Positions 11,338 to 21,505 of a DNA stretch of 41,461 nucleotides are shown here, piece after piece. The position numbers and the translations under genes were made by a program. Below the pieces are notes generated by a model, which saw only the letters and a program-made list of their open reading frames with translations, did no database searches and had not been told where the DNA came from. Source of the stretch: Apostichopus californicus (lineage: Eukaryota; Echinodermata; Holothuroidea; Aspidochirotida; Stichopodidae); assembly GCA_020650975.1 (NCBI GenBank), contig JAIPMN010035200.1, positions 4,115 to 45,575 of the forward strand, in the 5' to 3' direction. The first letter of the stretch is position 1. Each line of letters opens with the position of its first letter.

Positions 11338-13259
11338 AATCTGATTGAAGTAAAAACTAAACAATGTAAGCACTTGTACAAGCTCCTCACTCACTGCCCT
11401 TACAAAGCTTACCTGCCCTAGTTTACCCTTACCTGCCCAATGAAGACAAAAGCCTTGTTTACATTTGAGAACACAATGAATATCTGACATTGCAGAGGCG
11501 ATCAAGAAGAACGGTCTGTGGGCGATCAGACAGTTACATGACCTCGTCACTTTTGCAACAACACAGACTGGTGCGAGTTTAATTTCAGGGCTTACAGTTC
11601 TATAAATGGTTACAGTGTACTACACCAACACTATGACTCAATCTCACATTGCAACATCGGGGTTTAAAAGAGTGGGAAAATGTTATCCGTTTGAAGCCTT
11701 AAATAATTTGTAATTTTGTTTGATTGTAGGAATTAACTAACGTTATGTAGGCTGTGTTCCATTTGTTCTAAGTGTTAGGCTTTATAGGCCTAGCATAAGT
11801 GTATTGGTATAAGTCCGTTAATTGTATGCTAAGTTTGGAATACAGTCTATCAGTGCTTCGACTTTTGGATACTGGAGATACTCATGTTCAAAAACATTGC
11901 GCATCGCTATGGCAACATCATGTGTTATTTTACAAGCAGCTCATCTGGCTTCTCCAAATAATGTCCCTAATGTTGGTTCCCATGCAGTCTCCAAAGGACA
12001 ATCGCTACTCGGCGAAACTTTGTTTTGTTGCGTAGCACAACAGCTATCATGTAGACTTGCATCGAAACAATTTAAAATTTAATTTGAATTTTAAGAATTA
12101 ACCACTAGTTATAGTATCCCCCTGCCAACTTGGGCCTTCAAGCCACATGCGTAAGTGCTTTAAGTTTTACAGATGATAAAGGGCACTGTGTAATTAGTGT
12201 CAATTTCATATGGCCCTATGAATGGATTACCAGTAAAAACGAAACGGAGATCGTGGCGGCAACAACCTTCCCTCAAAGACGATCTCTCTTTCGTTGAATA
12301 TCCTTCTCACTAACACATCCCTGGCAGGTGTGAGGTTAAAACTTGCTTACCACTCCTGCAATATATTCTTCAATGATGATGAGAGATGTCTGAACCACTG
12401 AACTGCCTATTATCAATCAAGTGTCTTAAACCACATATTGTATTCATGGTGCTGTAAATGAGCAGGTGTTGCCTTTATGATGTAATTGTATAAAGAATTG
12501 GTCATGAATCAAATGGTTTATCTAGGAATGGTCACTGCCATAAGATTTGTGTGATCATGTTTCTCACATTATGATACATCTGTAAAACTCTGCAGTTACT
12601 GTAATCCATAAAATGAAATGAAACATAAAATGAAATGTTAAAAAACTTTATATATTTTTTTATAATTTGCAAAATATGAACTGTCTTAAAGAATATCAAA
12701 GTGTTATAAGATGAAGTTTTAGGCTCGGTGATAATAGTAATCATGTTGGTGTTAGTGTGTGTACATGTGTTTGCATCTGTGTGTAAGTTAGATCCTTTAT
12801 AAACAAGATAACTTAAAAATGTACTGATGGCTGAATGCGGTGCTTGGTATGTGGCTTCGTCTCAGAGAATTAAAAAACCCTATTGAAAATGGTGGTAAAT
12901 TATTGCACGTCATCATGATTACGTTCAACACAAAAGGAAGCAATTTATCTGTTTAACTAATTCTTTAATACAAAAATCTATGTTTTCAAGCATCATGGTT
13001 TGTGTAGCAACAATGTTAATAGTTTAAAGTCTTAATAACATGATAACTTCCTGAATTGGTATTATGTAGAGTAATACATCGTTACAAATCTATCTGTAAT
13101 GCATATATACACACTTTTGTTGAATACCAAGTAGCTGCTAAAATTAAAAGATAAATTGTGTCAATTCTTACATTTGGAAAGAATATTTAAATATGTACAT
13201 GTCCATTAAGAATATCCTTAAGATAGTGTTTGCTTTTGGTGTCTTTGTTTAAGCTCCCT
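11338..13259. other. Non-coding stretch with one inverted repeat
   Basis: No exon is recognised; short frames (11799-12082) lack known domains. A 17-bp imperfect inverted repeat occurs at 12238-12254 and 12279-12295. It reads AACGAAACGGAGATCGT against ACGATCTCTCTTTCGTT, with two mismatches and a 24-nt loop. A C14 tract (13260-13273) marks the right border. Confidence 0.4.
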
Positions 13260-13289
13260 CCCCCCCCCCCCCCTTCCCCTCTTTGTAAC

Positions 13290-14735
13290 GTACGCGGCGC
13301 TATAGTGCTAAATTAAGGAAGTTAACATAGTTGTAACGAACCCTTACTACAAATCTGGTTTCCATAGATCCACATGGGTTTTCACCTTCCTGCCCTTCAA
13401 AAACTGTGATGGAGTCTGTCCTATAGTTGAGTGTGTGTGTGGTGCTGGTGGTATTGTGGGTTAAGGTAAAGGTATAGAAGCCTTGCCAGCTTGGTATCCA
13501 TGTTCCCATCTGTCATTTTCCTCAATGCATCTTTTAGTGTCTGAACCGCCCTTTCCGCTAAGCCATTTTAAGCAGGATGATACGGAGCAGTTGGCATGTG
13601 CTTCACCATTCTTTCACAAAACAGTCAGCAAACTCTGAACTTGTTATATTGCTTCCATTGTCAGTTACAACTAAGTCTGGCAGTCCATGTGTAGCAAAAA
13701 TAGATCTAAAGCTTGCCAATTGTGGCTTGGGATGTGGAAGTCATGGGTATCACTTCTATATATTTTGAGTGGCTGTCAACTAAGAACATGATCATTTTGC
13801 CCTTGAATGGTCCAGCAAACACTACATGGATTCTTGACCAAGGTTTGTCAGGCCAGGACCATGAATTGAGTGATGCCGATGCTAGTGTTTGCGGTTGAGT
13901 TGACACGGTTCACAGTCTTTAACGGTCTGTTCTAATTGTTGATCGATACCAGGCCACCACACAAAACCTTCTTGCTATTTGATTCATCCTGAAAATAAAC
14001 GGATGTCCCTTTTGAAGCCGGTGCAAATAGCTTTCCTAACCTGTGGAGGGATGACTACCTTTGGCCCCCACAAGACAATGCCTGATAAACTGCTAGTTCT
14101 GAACTTCGCTTGAAATATGGTAACAAATTAATTTCTCTAAATCTTTTCCCAACCATTCTGAATAAAACTAATACACTTAGGACAAAATGGATCTTGTTTT
14201 GACCATTTCTCTATGTCTTTAGTTGCAATATGTAAGCATCAGTGTATTCCAATAACATTACTACATGCCCTGGAAGTGGAACTTACGCACCAGGCTGATG
14301 TAAAGGTAAATACTCGGGGCATCTACATTTTGGTGAGCTTAGACCCAGTATTGTACATAGTTGTAGGCAGTTAGCGTTAGAGTCCATCACGCTAGATGTG
14401 CGAGGCCATCTGACGGGATTCCCTTGGCCTCACCCAAAATTTCCAATAAAGGTTAATTGTCAGTGTAGATGGTCACATAACGATAAAGTATACTTATGGA
14501 TTTTGTTTACTCCATAGACCACATCTAATCCCTCTTTGTCTAGCTGGGAGTACCTCTTTTCTGCCGCAGTTAGAGATCTTGACGCAATAGCTGTAGGACG
14601 CCATTCGCCGTTACCCATCCGATGTGACGGCACAACGCCAACCCCATATGGCGATGCATCACGTGATAACAACAATACCTGAGTTGGGTCATAATGAACC
14701 AACGCTTGTGAAATTAGTGACAAATGCTTTTAGTT
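13290..14735 (-). mobile_element. Ty3/gypsy LTR retrotransposon fossil (RNase H and integrase part of pol)
   Basis: On the - strand, reading from high to low coordinates, three parts of a Ty3/gypsy pol appear in family order. First is the end of reverse transcriptase/RNase H (about 14735-14460: DASPYGVG, SRSLTAAEKRYSQLDKEG). Next is the integrase zinc-binding part (about 13990-13900). Last is the integrase catalytic core and following region (about 13890-13290: PWSRIHV, AGPFKGK, HSKYIEVIPMTSTS). No LTRs, gag, protease or complete RT were found. The copy is broken in several places and heavily eroded, so it is an old fossil with no sign of recent activity. Confidence 0.9.
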
Positions 14736-15419
14736 TTGAAGACCATGGTAGTGGGTAATTAGTAATTAGTTGACTAACTATACATACTTGGAATTCAAAT
14801 AGAAATTGAATTTATATGAGGTGGTGAATGGTGTTGTTCCATGTACAGACAGAAGGGTGATCACTCTTCAAAACTTCTGCCCCATACATCGCTATACCAA
14901 TTTCTCTTGGTTTTTTAAATTCAAAATTGGACGAAATTTTGGGATCATCATATTGAACACAACATTTTAAGGGTTTAGTTCTAACAAATAGTAACTACAG
15001 TAAGTGACTTTAATAGTGTAACTTAACTCCACATATCCTTTCAAAGCTTGATACAAAGTGCCCATTTAGAAAATTCAGAAAAGGGTTGAAAAGATATTCT
15101 GATAGCTGAAGTTCATTATTACACAGCATTGCTTATATTTGTTGTTGCATCTTTAAGTGAAAACCACATCCTAATAGCATTGAATGGTTTTGTGATCCTA
15201 CAACAAGCTAAGTTTAGATTACAGTGATACATGACACAAGTTAACCTATATTCTTATTGATTGGGAGCTAACACTGTAGACTGTGCATTTTTTAAGGTAA
15301 TGTTTGCAACATGCCTTTGAATATTCTTCTACGTAAACTTGGGAGACTGCTTTATTACCTGTTATGTCATTTATTTGCAAGATTTCCTCAGACAATAGAG
15401 GTCGGTCCAGCTGGCAATG
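14736..15419. other. Non-coding stretch
   Basis: No exon or recognised repeat is seen between the gypsy fossil and the upstream region of gene B. Confidence 0.4.
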
Positions 15420-16077
15420 TTATTATTTTAATGTCCAAGTTGTGTGACTGATTCGTACTTGAGCAGCATCAGAGGCATTCAAGCGGTAAAAGTAATCAAT
15501 GAAAGTTGGTAAGGAGCTATCACCCATGTACTCAAAAGTCAAAACGGTTTACTCGACCAACTGAAATGTTTTTAATCATCCCAGAAACATTACTCAAATA
15601 TTTCTCCTTTTCGCCAGGTCGAATAGATGGAAGTGCAATGTTAGAGACTTAGAGTGCTCAAGAGAAAATGAATCTAGTATACACAGGAATTTCTCACATA
15701 TTGAATAAATACATCGTGAAGTCTGCATTTTGTATTTGTAGTCACGTGACACAACTTTACACCACCTTTGCGCATTTGACAGTAAATAAACTGACACCCC
15801 GCGAAGGCTTTGAACCATGACTTATTAAGGTAATCAAATTGAATTCACGTCCTTATTCAGTTTGAACTTTCTCAAATTGTAGTTGACGAGTTTAGTGCAA
15901 AACGACTTTTGTGTGAAAAAAAGTTATGATAAACGTTTCTTATCACAAATTGTATCGTTGCAGTCGACAGGCAGCAACCCACACTATTGCTAAAAGAGGA
16001 ACTGCAAACAGCGAAGTGTCGAGATAGATATTTATATATAACTGCCAGTGGCAGTAATAGCACTGCTTTGAGAAGTA
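15420..16077 (+). promoter_or_regulatory. Upstream region / 5' UTR of gene B, conserved with gene A
   Basis: It shares ordered blocks with 5040-5776: GACTGATTCGTACTTGAGCA, AGTCACGTGACACAACTTT with the TCACGTGA palindrome at 15742-15749, then TCCTTATTCAGTTTGAAC. The palindrome lies 336 bp before ATG 16078. In gene A it lies 477 bp upstream, or 308 bp after discounting the 169-bp duplication, so spacing is similar. A TATA-like TTATATATAA occurs at about 16031-16040, aligned with ATATTTAGCTATAC before exon A. Whether it directs initiation cannot be told. Confidence 0.55.
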
Positions 16078-16192
16078 ATGTACGCCTACGGTACCATGTA
16101 TAATATTACTAACTTCGACGTTAGGCCCAAGGCGGGTTTCATTTTGTTCTTACTCTTGGTTTGCAATACACTGCAAATAAGCAGACCTCAAG
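16078..16192 (+). CDS. First coding exon B: signal peptide of a secreted protein
   Basis: ATG at 16078, with a second in-frame ATG at 16096, starts 38 codons plus one base and ends at CAAG|GTAAAT (phase 1). From the second ATG the peptide reads MYNITNFDVRPKAGF, then ILFLLLVCNTLQISRPQ. The leucine-rich core is a strong signal-peptide h-region, with likely cleavage before or around SRPQ. The second ATG matches the start of paralogous exon A, so it may be the real start. The TNFDV motif, CN.LQ and splice phase are shared with A. Joined to a downstream HYR exon it would give a Val (GTT) junction and a mature protein beginning with HYR, but the nearest + strand HYR is 17 kb away. Without splicing the frame runs to 16401 through the palindrome. 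Confidence 0.75.
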
Positions 16193-16300
16193 GTAAATAC
16201 CTACACGATCTTAGCACTAGTTTAGCACAAGGCTTTAGCCGAGATTACCGCACGTTGCCTAGGCTTATACCTTCCTACTTCCTAGTACTAAATATTCAGG

Positions 16301-16437
16301 TAATAAATTCTAACGTAACAATAGACTTGGCTAACGTTAGGCTTTCCTTGGCCTTATTAGTTATATTAGTAATTTTACTAATAAGGCCAAGGAAAGCCTA
16401 ACGTTAGCCTAGTCTATTGTTACGTTAGAATTTGTTA
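16301..16437. repeat. Near-perfect long palindrome (61-bp arms, 15-nt loop)
   Basis: The left arm 16301-16361 includes CTAACGTAACAATAGAC and GTTAGGCTTTCCTTGGCC. It is the reverse complement of the right arm 16377-16437 with two mismatches, and the spacer is TATATTAGTAATTTT. It starts 109 bp after the exon B donor. RNA from either strand would fold into a very stable hairpin. The arms are so alike that the structure must be young or actively maintained. Candidates are a small inverted-repeat element, a template-switch product, or a hairpin RNA precursor. Confidence 0.95.
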
Positions 16438-16514
16438 ATATGAACAAGCCACAGGTATCAAGACGGTTGGCCATACACTTACGGTATATAGGTTTCGCTT
16501 TGGTAGATATACAT

Positions 16515-16685
16515 GCTACATGTGTGCATGTATGTATGGTGTGTATTATCAAAGCGGCAAGCTAACCGAAGTCAGTCTCTATGGTATAGATTAATATATA
16601 ACGCCCATGATTATGAATTGTCAACAACTTTGTAACTGGACGACATATCAATCTTGGAGTGACTCGAACTGGGGACCTTATGTAT
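16515..16685. repeat. Dispersed repeat, copy 2
   Basis: It contains the same ordered blocks as 4195-4405: GCATGTATGTATG, TATCAAAGCGGCAAGCTAAC, CGAAGTCAGTC, CCATGATTATGAATTGTCAA, CTGGACGACAT and GAGTGACTCGAACTGGGGAC. The B-box-like TTCGAGTC core is on the - strand. Confidence 0.6.
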
Positions 16686-16689
16686 CATG

Positions 16690-17279
16690 TAACATATAGA
16701 TTAATATTAAAAAAGTTTAATTTTGAGTATTTTCTTTCAAACAACCAAACTGGAGCATACATAGCTAGGCTAATCAGGACATTCATCAATTCTTAGCAAC
16801 ACGTCTTCTTGCCTTTTTTGCACCTAAACAATTCCAGAACATGATAGGAGTGACTGCTGTATGCAATCTACACTACTCTGACAGTAGATGTTTGAATAGT
16901 ATACGGGATGAAGTAAATCTTAAAAACTTCATATTCATCCAAACCTAAGCAACTATATCCCCAAGTTCATTGTAACTGCCTGTTATAGTGGCCGTCTTTT
17001 GTCTACAAATCTCATATTGCTTCGAACTGACAAAAGGGTGAAATACCATGTTGATCACATGNNNNNNNNNNACATGCCCCCCCCCCCCCCCATGGTTGGT
17101 ATGTGTTTTTATTCTGGAACGTGACTTCCAGATCATGCATAGCAGGAGCAGGATAGGTATATATACCCTTATTGGTAAGACATTTCGTTAGACATCGCCA
17201 ATAAACTTTTCTGTGAAGCATGCCATTTATCGAACCAAATAAATGAGCAACACAAAACAAAAATATTTACAAGCGTCAT
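16690..17279. other. Non-coding stretch with assembly gap
   Basis: A run of ten N at 17062-17071 lies just before a C15 tract (17077-17091). The homopolymer probably caused the gap, whose true size is unknown. No exon is recognised. Confidence 0.8.
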
Positions 17280-17781
17280 GTTTGTTCGAACGTTTTCGAA
17301 GATATCTCATCTTCCTCCTCAGGTAGAGTAAGGCTTTAAAAATATATAGTTCGATAAATCTGTAGCCATTTCGCGATAACATAGATATGATTAACCATGT
17401 TAAAATACATTGAGTAGGTAGGAGGATCCATGTTGGAATAGCTGACTATTTAAAACTGGTTTTAGTTTTTTGATGTAGAGAGCTTCCTTGATTTTAATCT
17501 CAAAGTCTGAGTTGCCAGTTGCTACAACATGAAAATTGTTTATGCTGCTTTCGGTCTTACAATCTCTGCACTGGTTTATATGTTCAAAGATGGCAGATAT
17601 CCCAAAAAGATGCTCCTTGACTCTCACAGCTAAATGCCTCTTGGTCTTACCAATGTAAGCCTGATTCCTGTCACAAGAACCTTCGAATGAATAAATGACA
17701 TTAGCTCTGAGTGCCATAGGAGTCATATCCTTCAGGGAAAAATTTATCGTTTCGGCTCTGTTTAGATATTTAATACATTTT
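17280..17781 (-). mobile_element. Penelope-like element fragment: GIY-YIG endonuclease end
   Basis: The - strand frame 17781-17400 encodes NVIYSFEGSCDRNQAYIGKT, then KRHLAVRVKEHL, a variable region with FEHINQC, and a tail FEIKIKEALYIKKLKPVLNS. VIYSF and YIGKT are the two halves of the GIY-YIG nuclease signature as found in Penelope-like retroelements. The R of RHLAVRVKEH and the E of IKEALYIKKLKP match the catalytic Arg and Glu positions. Downstream (17330-17280) lies AGATGAGATATCTTCGAAAA, like the conserved 3' end of these elements. The reverse transcriptase part is absent, so this is a 5'-truncated copy. The nuclease frame is open for about 125 codons. Confidence 0.85.
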
Positions 17782-18420
17782 TAGGTTTTCCTGGTTTGTT
17801 TTTTTAGCCATGCGTAAAAACTAACTGTATTAATTTACAAAATAGGGTGAATAACTCAGTGTTTAATGGCAAAGTGACAGATGCAAATATTAGGTCATAT
17901 TAGGTAATATTAAGTCAGATTATGCATTTTGTTCAAAATTTTTAAACTGGGAGTCTATCTTTGCTTTACCACGAAGAGACCATGAATGATCATGTAATTG
18001 CCATTTCTTTCTGACAAAAAAAAAGTTTTTAAGGACTTCTAGGGTATGGTGGTAGGTTCCAATGTCCATTACTAACTTATGCAGCCTAGACCTAATGCCG
18101 GTATTATGTAGTTAATTGTTCTAACTTAGGCCGCAAAGACACCTTCTTTCATGCACAGAATTAATGTTTTCAACTTATTGGAACTTATGGATCCACATAT
18201 AATTGCCGTTGGCTCATGCATACTGTGGTATTTTATGAGGTTATTTTTATGGTAGGTTACCACTTCATTATGACTTGAGGAAAATAAAATAAAACACAAA
18301 CAGGGATACTATTGGAGAAAAGAAAACCACTTGAATATGTTATATATTGTTTGAAGATGAAGTTGAAGATGAAGTTTGTAAAGATGCGATCGTAGCACAT
18401 CCTTTACTGTGTGAATGTTC
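17782..18420. other. Non-coding stretch
   Basis: No exon or recognised element. Short AT-rich direct repeats occur near 17890-17925 (TTAGGTCATATTAGGTAATA). Confidence 0.35.
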
Positions 18421-19400
18421 TACACACAGGGACTAAGCCAGGAGGAGGAGCAGTGGGAGCAACTGCTCCCCACTTTCAGTGTCGAACAATTGTTTTTTTT
18501 TGCATGGTATTTTGTCAGTGCTCTTTTGATCTTGAATACTAATCAGCTCCGTTGACTCGATTATAATCATAGTAACGTTAAGGCCTACTGATTCAGCTAC
18601 TTAGTTTGGCAGATGCATATAGCTAAATTTAGCCTATAGCCTATTACAAGCCTACAGTTGGCCACTGCGTAATAAAATACATATAGCCTACCTAACCGTA
18701 CTCGATGGAGTGTCACGAACCGTATGCACAACAATGTCGACAACGTGCGTTCTCATCCTTTATATGATTCGTCCTAAGTTGATGCACGAACAGCATGTTA
18801 TGAAGCTAAGCTAGCAATTGTACGTGATACGCGCTTCCTATCAATAATTATTACACTGTAATATACTGCGATAACGATATTTGTTTTAAGGCCACTGCAC
18901 ATCTGGCTGTCTTACAATATATGGAAGTTTATATTGTCCATCAGTTAAGTTCGTCAAATGGGGGCGAAAAGGGGCGACCGCCCGCCCCCCCCCGGAATAT
19001 ATTTTGTTATGATATCGCTAGTAATTTCAAAATAGAAAATGCTTAGATGCAACTAACAAGGCCTGGGAAGTGCCATATCTAGCGATCTGGGAGGCATTTT
19101 CGGCCAAATGGGTTTTTATTACGCTTCGCGCCGACTCGTGGTGGCGCTGCGCTTAGGTAGTTTGCCCACAGGCTTCGCCTCTCCCTTGGCAAATTCAGCG
19201 CTACGCGCCTGTATGATACTGATGAAACTGGCAAAACATTGCACTGGATCGCATCTAAGGACCTTCAATTTATTGTTCAAACATTTCTCAAAGAGGAGGG
19301 CAAACCCCCTCCTCTTAGACCCTACCCTCATATCAAGCTTGGTAATATTCTTTGTGGTGTTGTTCTTCTGCATTTATTACTTTTCACTGAACTCCACAAA
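18421..19400. mobile_element. GC-shifted segment, possible unclassified transposon remnant
   Basis: From about 18960 to 19320 the DNA is clearly richer in GC and CpG than its surroundings, and open frames overlap on both strands (19108-19410 +, 19119-19373 -). An inverted repeat, AGTGGGAGCAACTGCTCCCCACT, lies near 18449-18471; its right arm carries one extra base. GGGGCGACCGCCCGCCCC sits at about 18971-18988. No conserved transposase motif was recognised, so the mobile nature is inference from composition. Confidence 0.3.
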
Positions 19401-19971
19401 TTATAAGTAATATTTATTAAATAGACTTGGAATGCTCAAATTATTTTCTGCTCGCAGTTGCCTTACATAGAGGAGTTTTTTATGATAATTTAAGGCTAGT
19501 TGCATTACCCATTTAAGTCACCTTAATAACTGTTTTCTATCATTACACAAAGCTTAACTTTAATATTTTATGCTTTGTGGCGGATGCTTTTGTCATGAAT
19601 GTTTGCAAGAGATAAGCAGAAATGCGGGTTGCAACAACAGTGCCATACGCTGGCTGTGTATTCACTTAAATTCCACATTTTAATCCTCGAGTTAATAAAC
19701 GTGTGCGGCTTACAAGGTCAAGAACTTGCGTAATCTCAAATAAAATGAGTTGGTTAATGTCCTTTACAAATAAACTTAGTTATTGGCTGAGAGTTAAGCT
19801 GAGTCAAGCCATTGGTGAATCTATTAGTCTTTATAACCTACTAGCTTTAGAGCTGCTCTAGTACATCTCTGTTTTATGCTACATTTTCTGCATGAAGACT
19901 CATTAAGGAACTTACGTTTACCTTGCACCAGTATTAATGAAAGAAAAACTAATATAACAAGAAACAATTAC
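19401..19971. other. Non-coding stretch downstream of the - strand HYR exon
   Basis: No further HYR, EGF or other exon was recognised on the - strand here. Confidence 0.4.
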
Positions 19972-20205
19972 CAACAGTGACAGTAAATCCACAGGAGGCC
20001 ATATTGTCAGCACCATCAATTGCTATGTAATTAACTTGTGTGGTTCTAATGAAAAAAGTGTCTCCAGAATTTTGAGATGAAGTTAATGTAACTATTCCAG
20101 ATGTTTTAGAAACTACTGGTGGTGTCCAAGATACTGTTTTAGATGTTACTTCTGCCGGTGCAGTCACTGTTATATCATCAGGACAGTTGTCTATTATTGG
20201 AGTAT
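19972..20205 (-). CDS. HYR (hyalin repeat) domain exon, - strand
   Basis: Read on the - strand, acceptor TTTGTTAG|AT (after 20205) opens a 234-bp, 78-codon exon. It ends at the donor GTTG|GTAATT (19972), phase 1 on both sides. The peptide starts DTPIIDNCPDDITVTAP. It continues with TVSWTPPVV, TSSQNSGDTFFIRTTQVNYIA and DGADNMASCGFTVTV. It has the two HYR cysteines (NCP and ASC), the SWTPP strand and the F..GTT.V.Y.A.D..N...C.F.V.V core. HYR is an immunoglobulin-like adhesion fold found in hyalin and SVEP1-like proteins. It is shorter (78 against 84 codons) and clearly diverged from the + strand HYR exons. It therefore belongs to a different gene or an old inverted segment. Confidence 0.88.
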
Positions 20206-20237
20206 CTAACAAATCATTGCAGAGATAAAAAGATAAA

Positions 20238-20320
20238 GGATAATGTTGTAGCTGCTGGTCCTGCCAGTGCAATCACTGATATATCATTAGGACAGTTTGG
20301 TATTGTTGGAGGTTCCATAT
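20238..20320 (-). pseudogene. Half of a HYR exon, truncated
   Basis: Acceptor ATTTTTTCAG|AT leads into MEPPTIPNCPNDISVIALAG, then PAATTLS, the first third of a HYR domain. Homology stops near 20238, and the sequence then reads straight into the polypyrimidine tract and acceptor of the next HYR exon (starting at 20205). The second part of the domain (GTT.V.Y.A.D..N...C.F) is absent and there is no donor. A deletion that removed the rest of this exon and most of the following intron explains it. It probably cannot be spliced as a HYR domain. Confidence 0.75.
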
Positions 20321-20329
20321 CTGAAAAAT

Positions 20330-20940
20330 CATATGGAGATAAAGGTGTAATGTTGCAGCATTTAACCATTGTCTTTAATTTAATAGCCATTGATATCATT
20401 TTAAATACACATCTAGCAGCCAGTACAACAACAAGTTCAAGTTGTGCTATCCTGATATATTTTCCTAACATAGGAAACTGTTGTTTTCCTTAGAATCTGA
20501 ACTAAATGCTTAACATGCTACGTACAATAAGTATGTGTTACATTTCAAAGCTTCTTTGATCCAGCTGGGCTATCTTGTCCCAGGTATACAAGTTATGTCT
20601 CACTAATTGCTTGTCCATGAACTTAATAAGTAACTGCTGGGATAATCATGCAATCTGTTATTTTACACATAGAGCAAAAATAAAAAGGTTCTGTCCATTC
20701 TGCCCTGAATGTAGTCCTTCTTAATTTATCATGACAAAGCTTGAAATTACTTAAAGGCCAATAAATGGTTTGATGTACCCAAACATAGTTAAAATTAAAA
20801 TAAAAATCTTAATTAATAGGATCTAAGTAAAAGCCGATTTCCTTGAGAAGTGATTATAATCACACACGGAAACTATTGTGACAACAAACAGACAGAGTAG
20901 CAACAACTTCAGTGTAGATCATGAACAACATATAATTTGG
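20330..20940. other. Non-coding stretch
   Basis: No exon is recognised upstream (on the - strand) of the half HYR exon. Short frames here are shadows of it. Confidence 0.35.
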
Positions 20941-21505
20941 TATGTTGTTGTGTGGTGGTGAAAGGTATACTTTGAGCCTAAAAACTGTGTATAGATTATA
21001 ATTCCAAAAGTCATGGTTGGTTGAACTTCATGCTTTGCGTGCAGATCCACCCTAGTAAGTACAATAACCCTTTACTTTAGTGTGAAGGTCAAAGGATATT
21101 TAAGGACGACAGAGGTTACATTCTGAAAATTAACCTTGTAAACAATGTCGCTACAAAAGTAAAGGTTTGGGGAAGTTCATACTTTGGATCCACTGGTTGT
21201 TAACGGCTTTGCGATTTTTCAAATTGATGGAATGTGCCATAGCAAAATAAACTCTTTTGCTTAACTTGTGCTATATAACATTAGATAACACATTAATGAA
21301 GCTGATTTTCACCCTAAAAGCCACCATGGTATGCTTGTATTACAAATAAACTTAGTTTATGCTTGTGAGTGTACAGTAGCACCACCGGTTCTCTACTGTA
21401 GTTCAGAATGTAAACAACTAGGTAAAACCCTCAATTTCAAAATACAGTTTTAGTTACAAGACCAGTTTCCTTTATACTTCATACTTTGTATGTGGATTCA
21501 CATTA
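20941..21505 (+). repeat. Diverged tandem repeat array, left part
   Basis: Units of roughly 110-150 bp contain GTGAAGGTCAAAGGATATTT, CTGAAAA.TTAACCTTGTAA, GAACTTCATGCTTTGCGTG and AGATCCACCCTAGTAAG. Anchors AGATCCACC (about 21044) and GGATCCACTGG (about 21185) are about 140 bp apart, and GTGGATTCACATT at about 21491 is another. It is the same family as 10310-10500. Confidence 0.75.

Noticed and set aside
12238-12295. Structured RNA gene at the 17-bp imperfect inverted repeat
   Set aside because: No recognisable family features or promoter elements, and a single hairpin of this size can arise by chance or from an old inverted repeat.
13290-14735. Domesticated gypsy-derived host gene
   Set aside because: The pol-like frames are broken in several places and there is no long intact frame, so it is an old fossil.
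19108-19410. Coding gene in the GC-rich segment
   Set aside because: Overlapping open frames on both strands are expected from the composition, and no domain or splice signal supports either.
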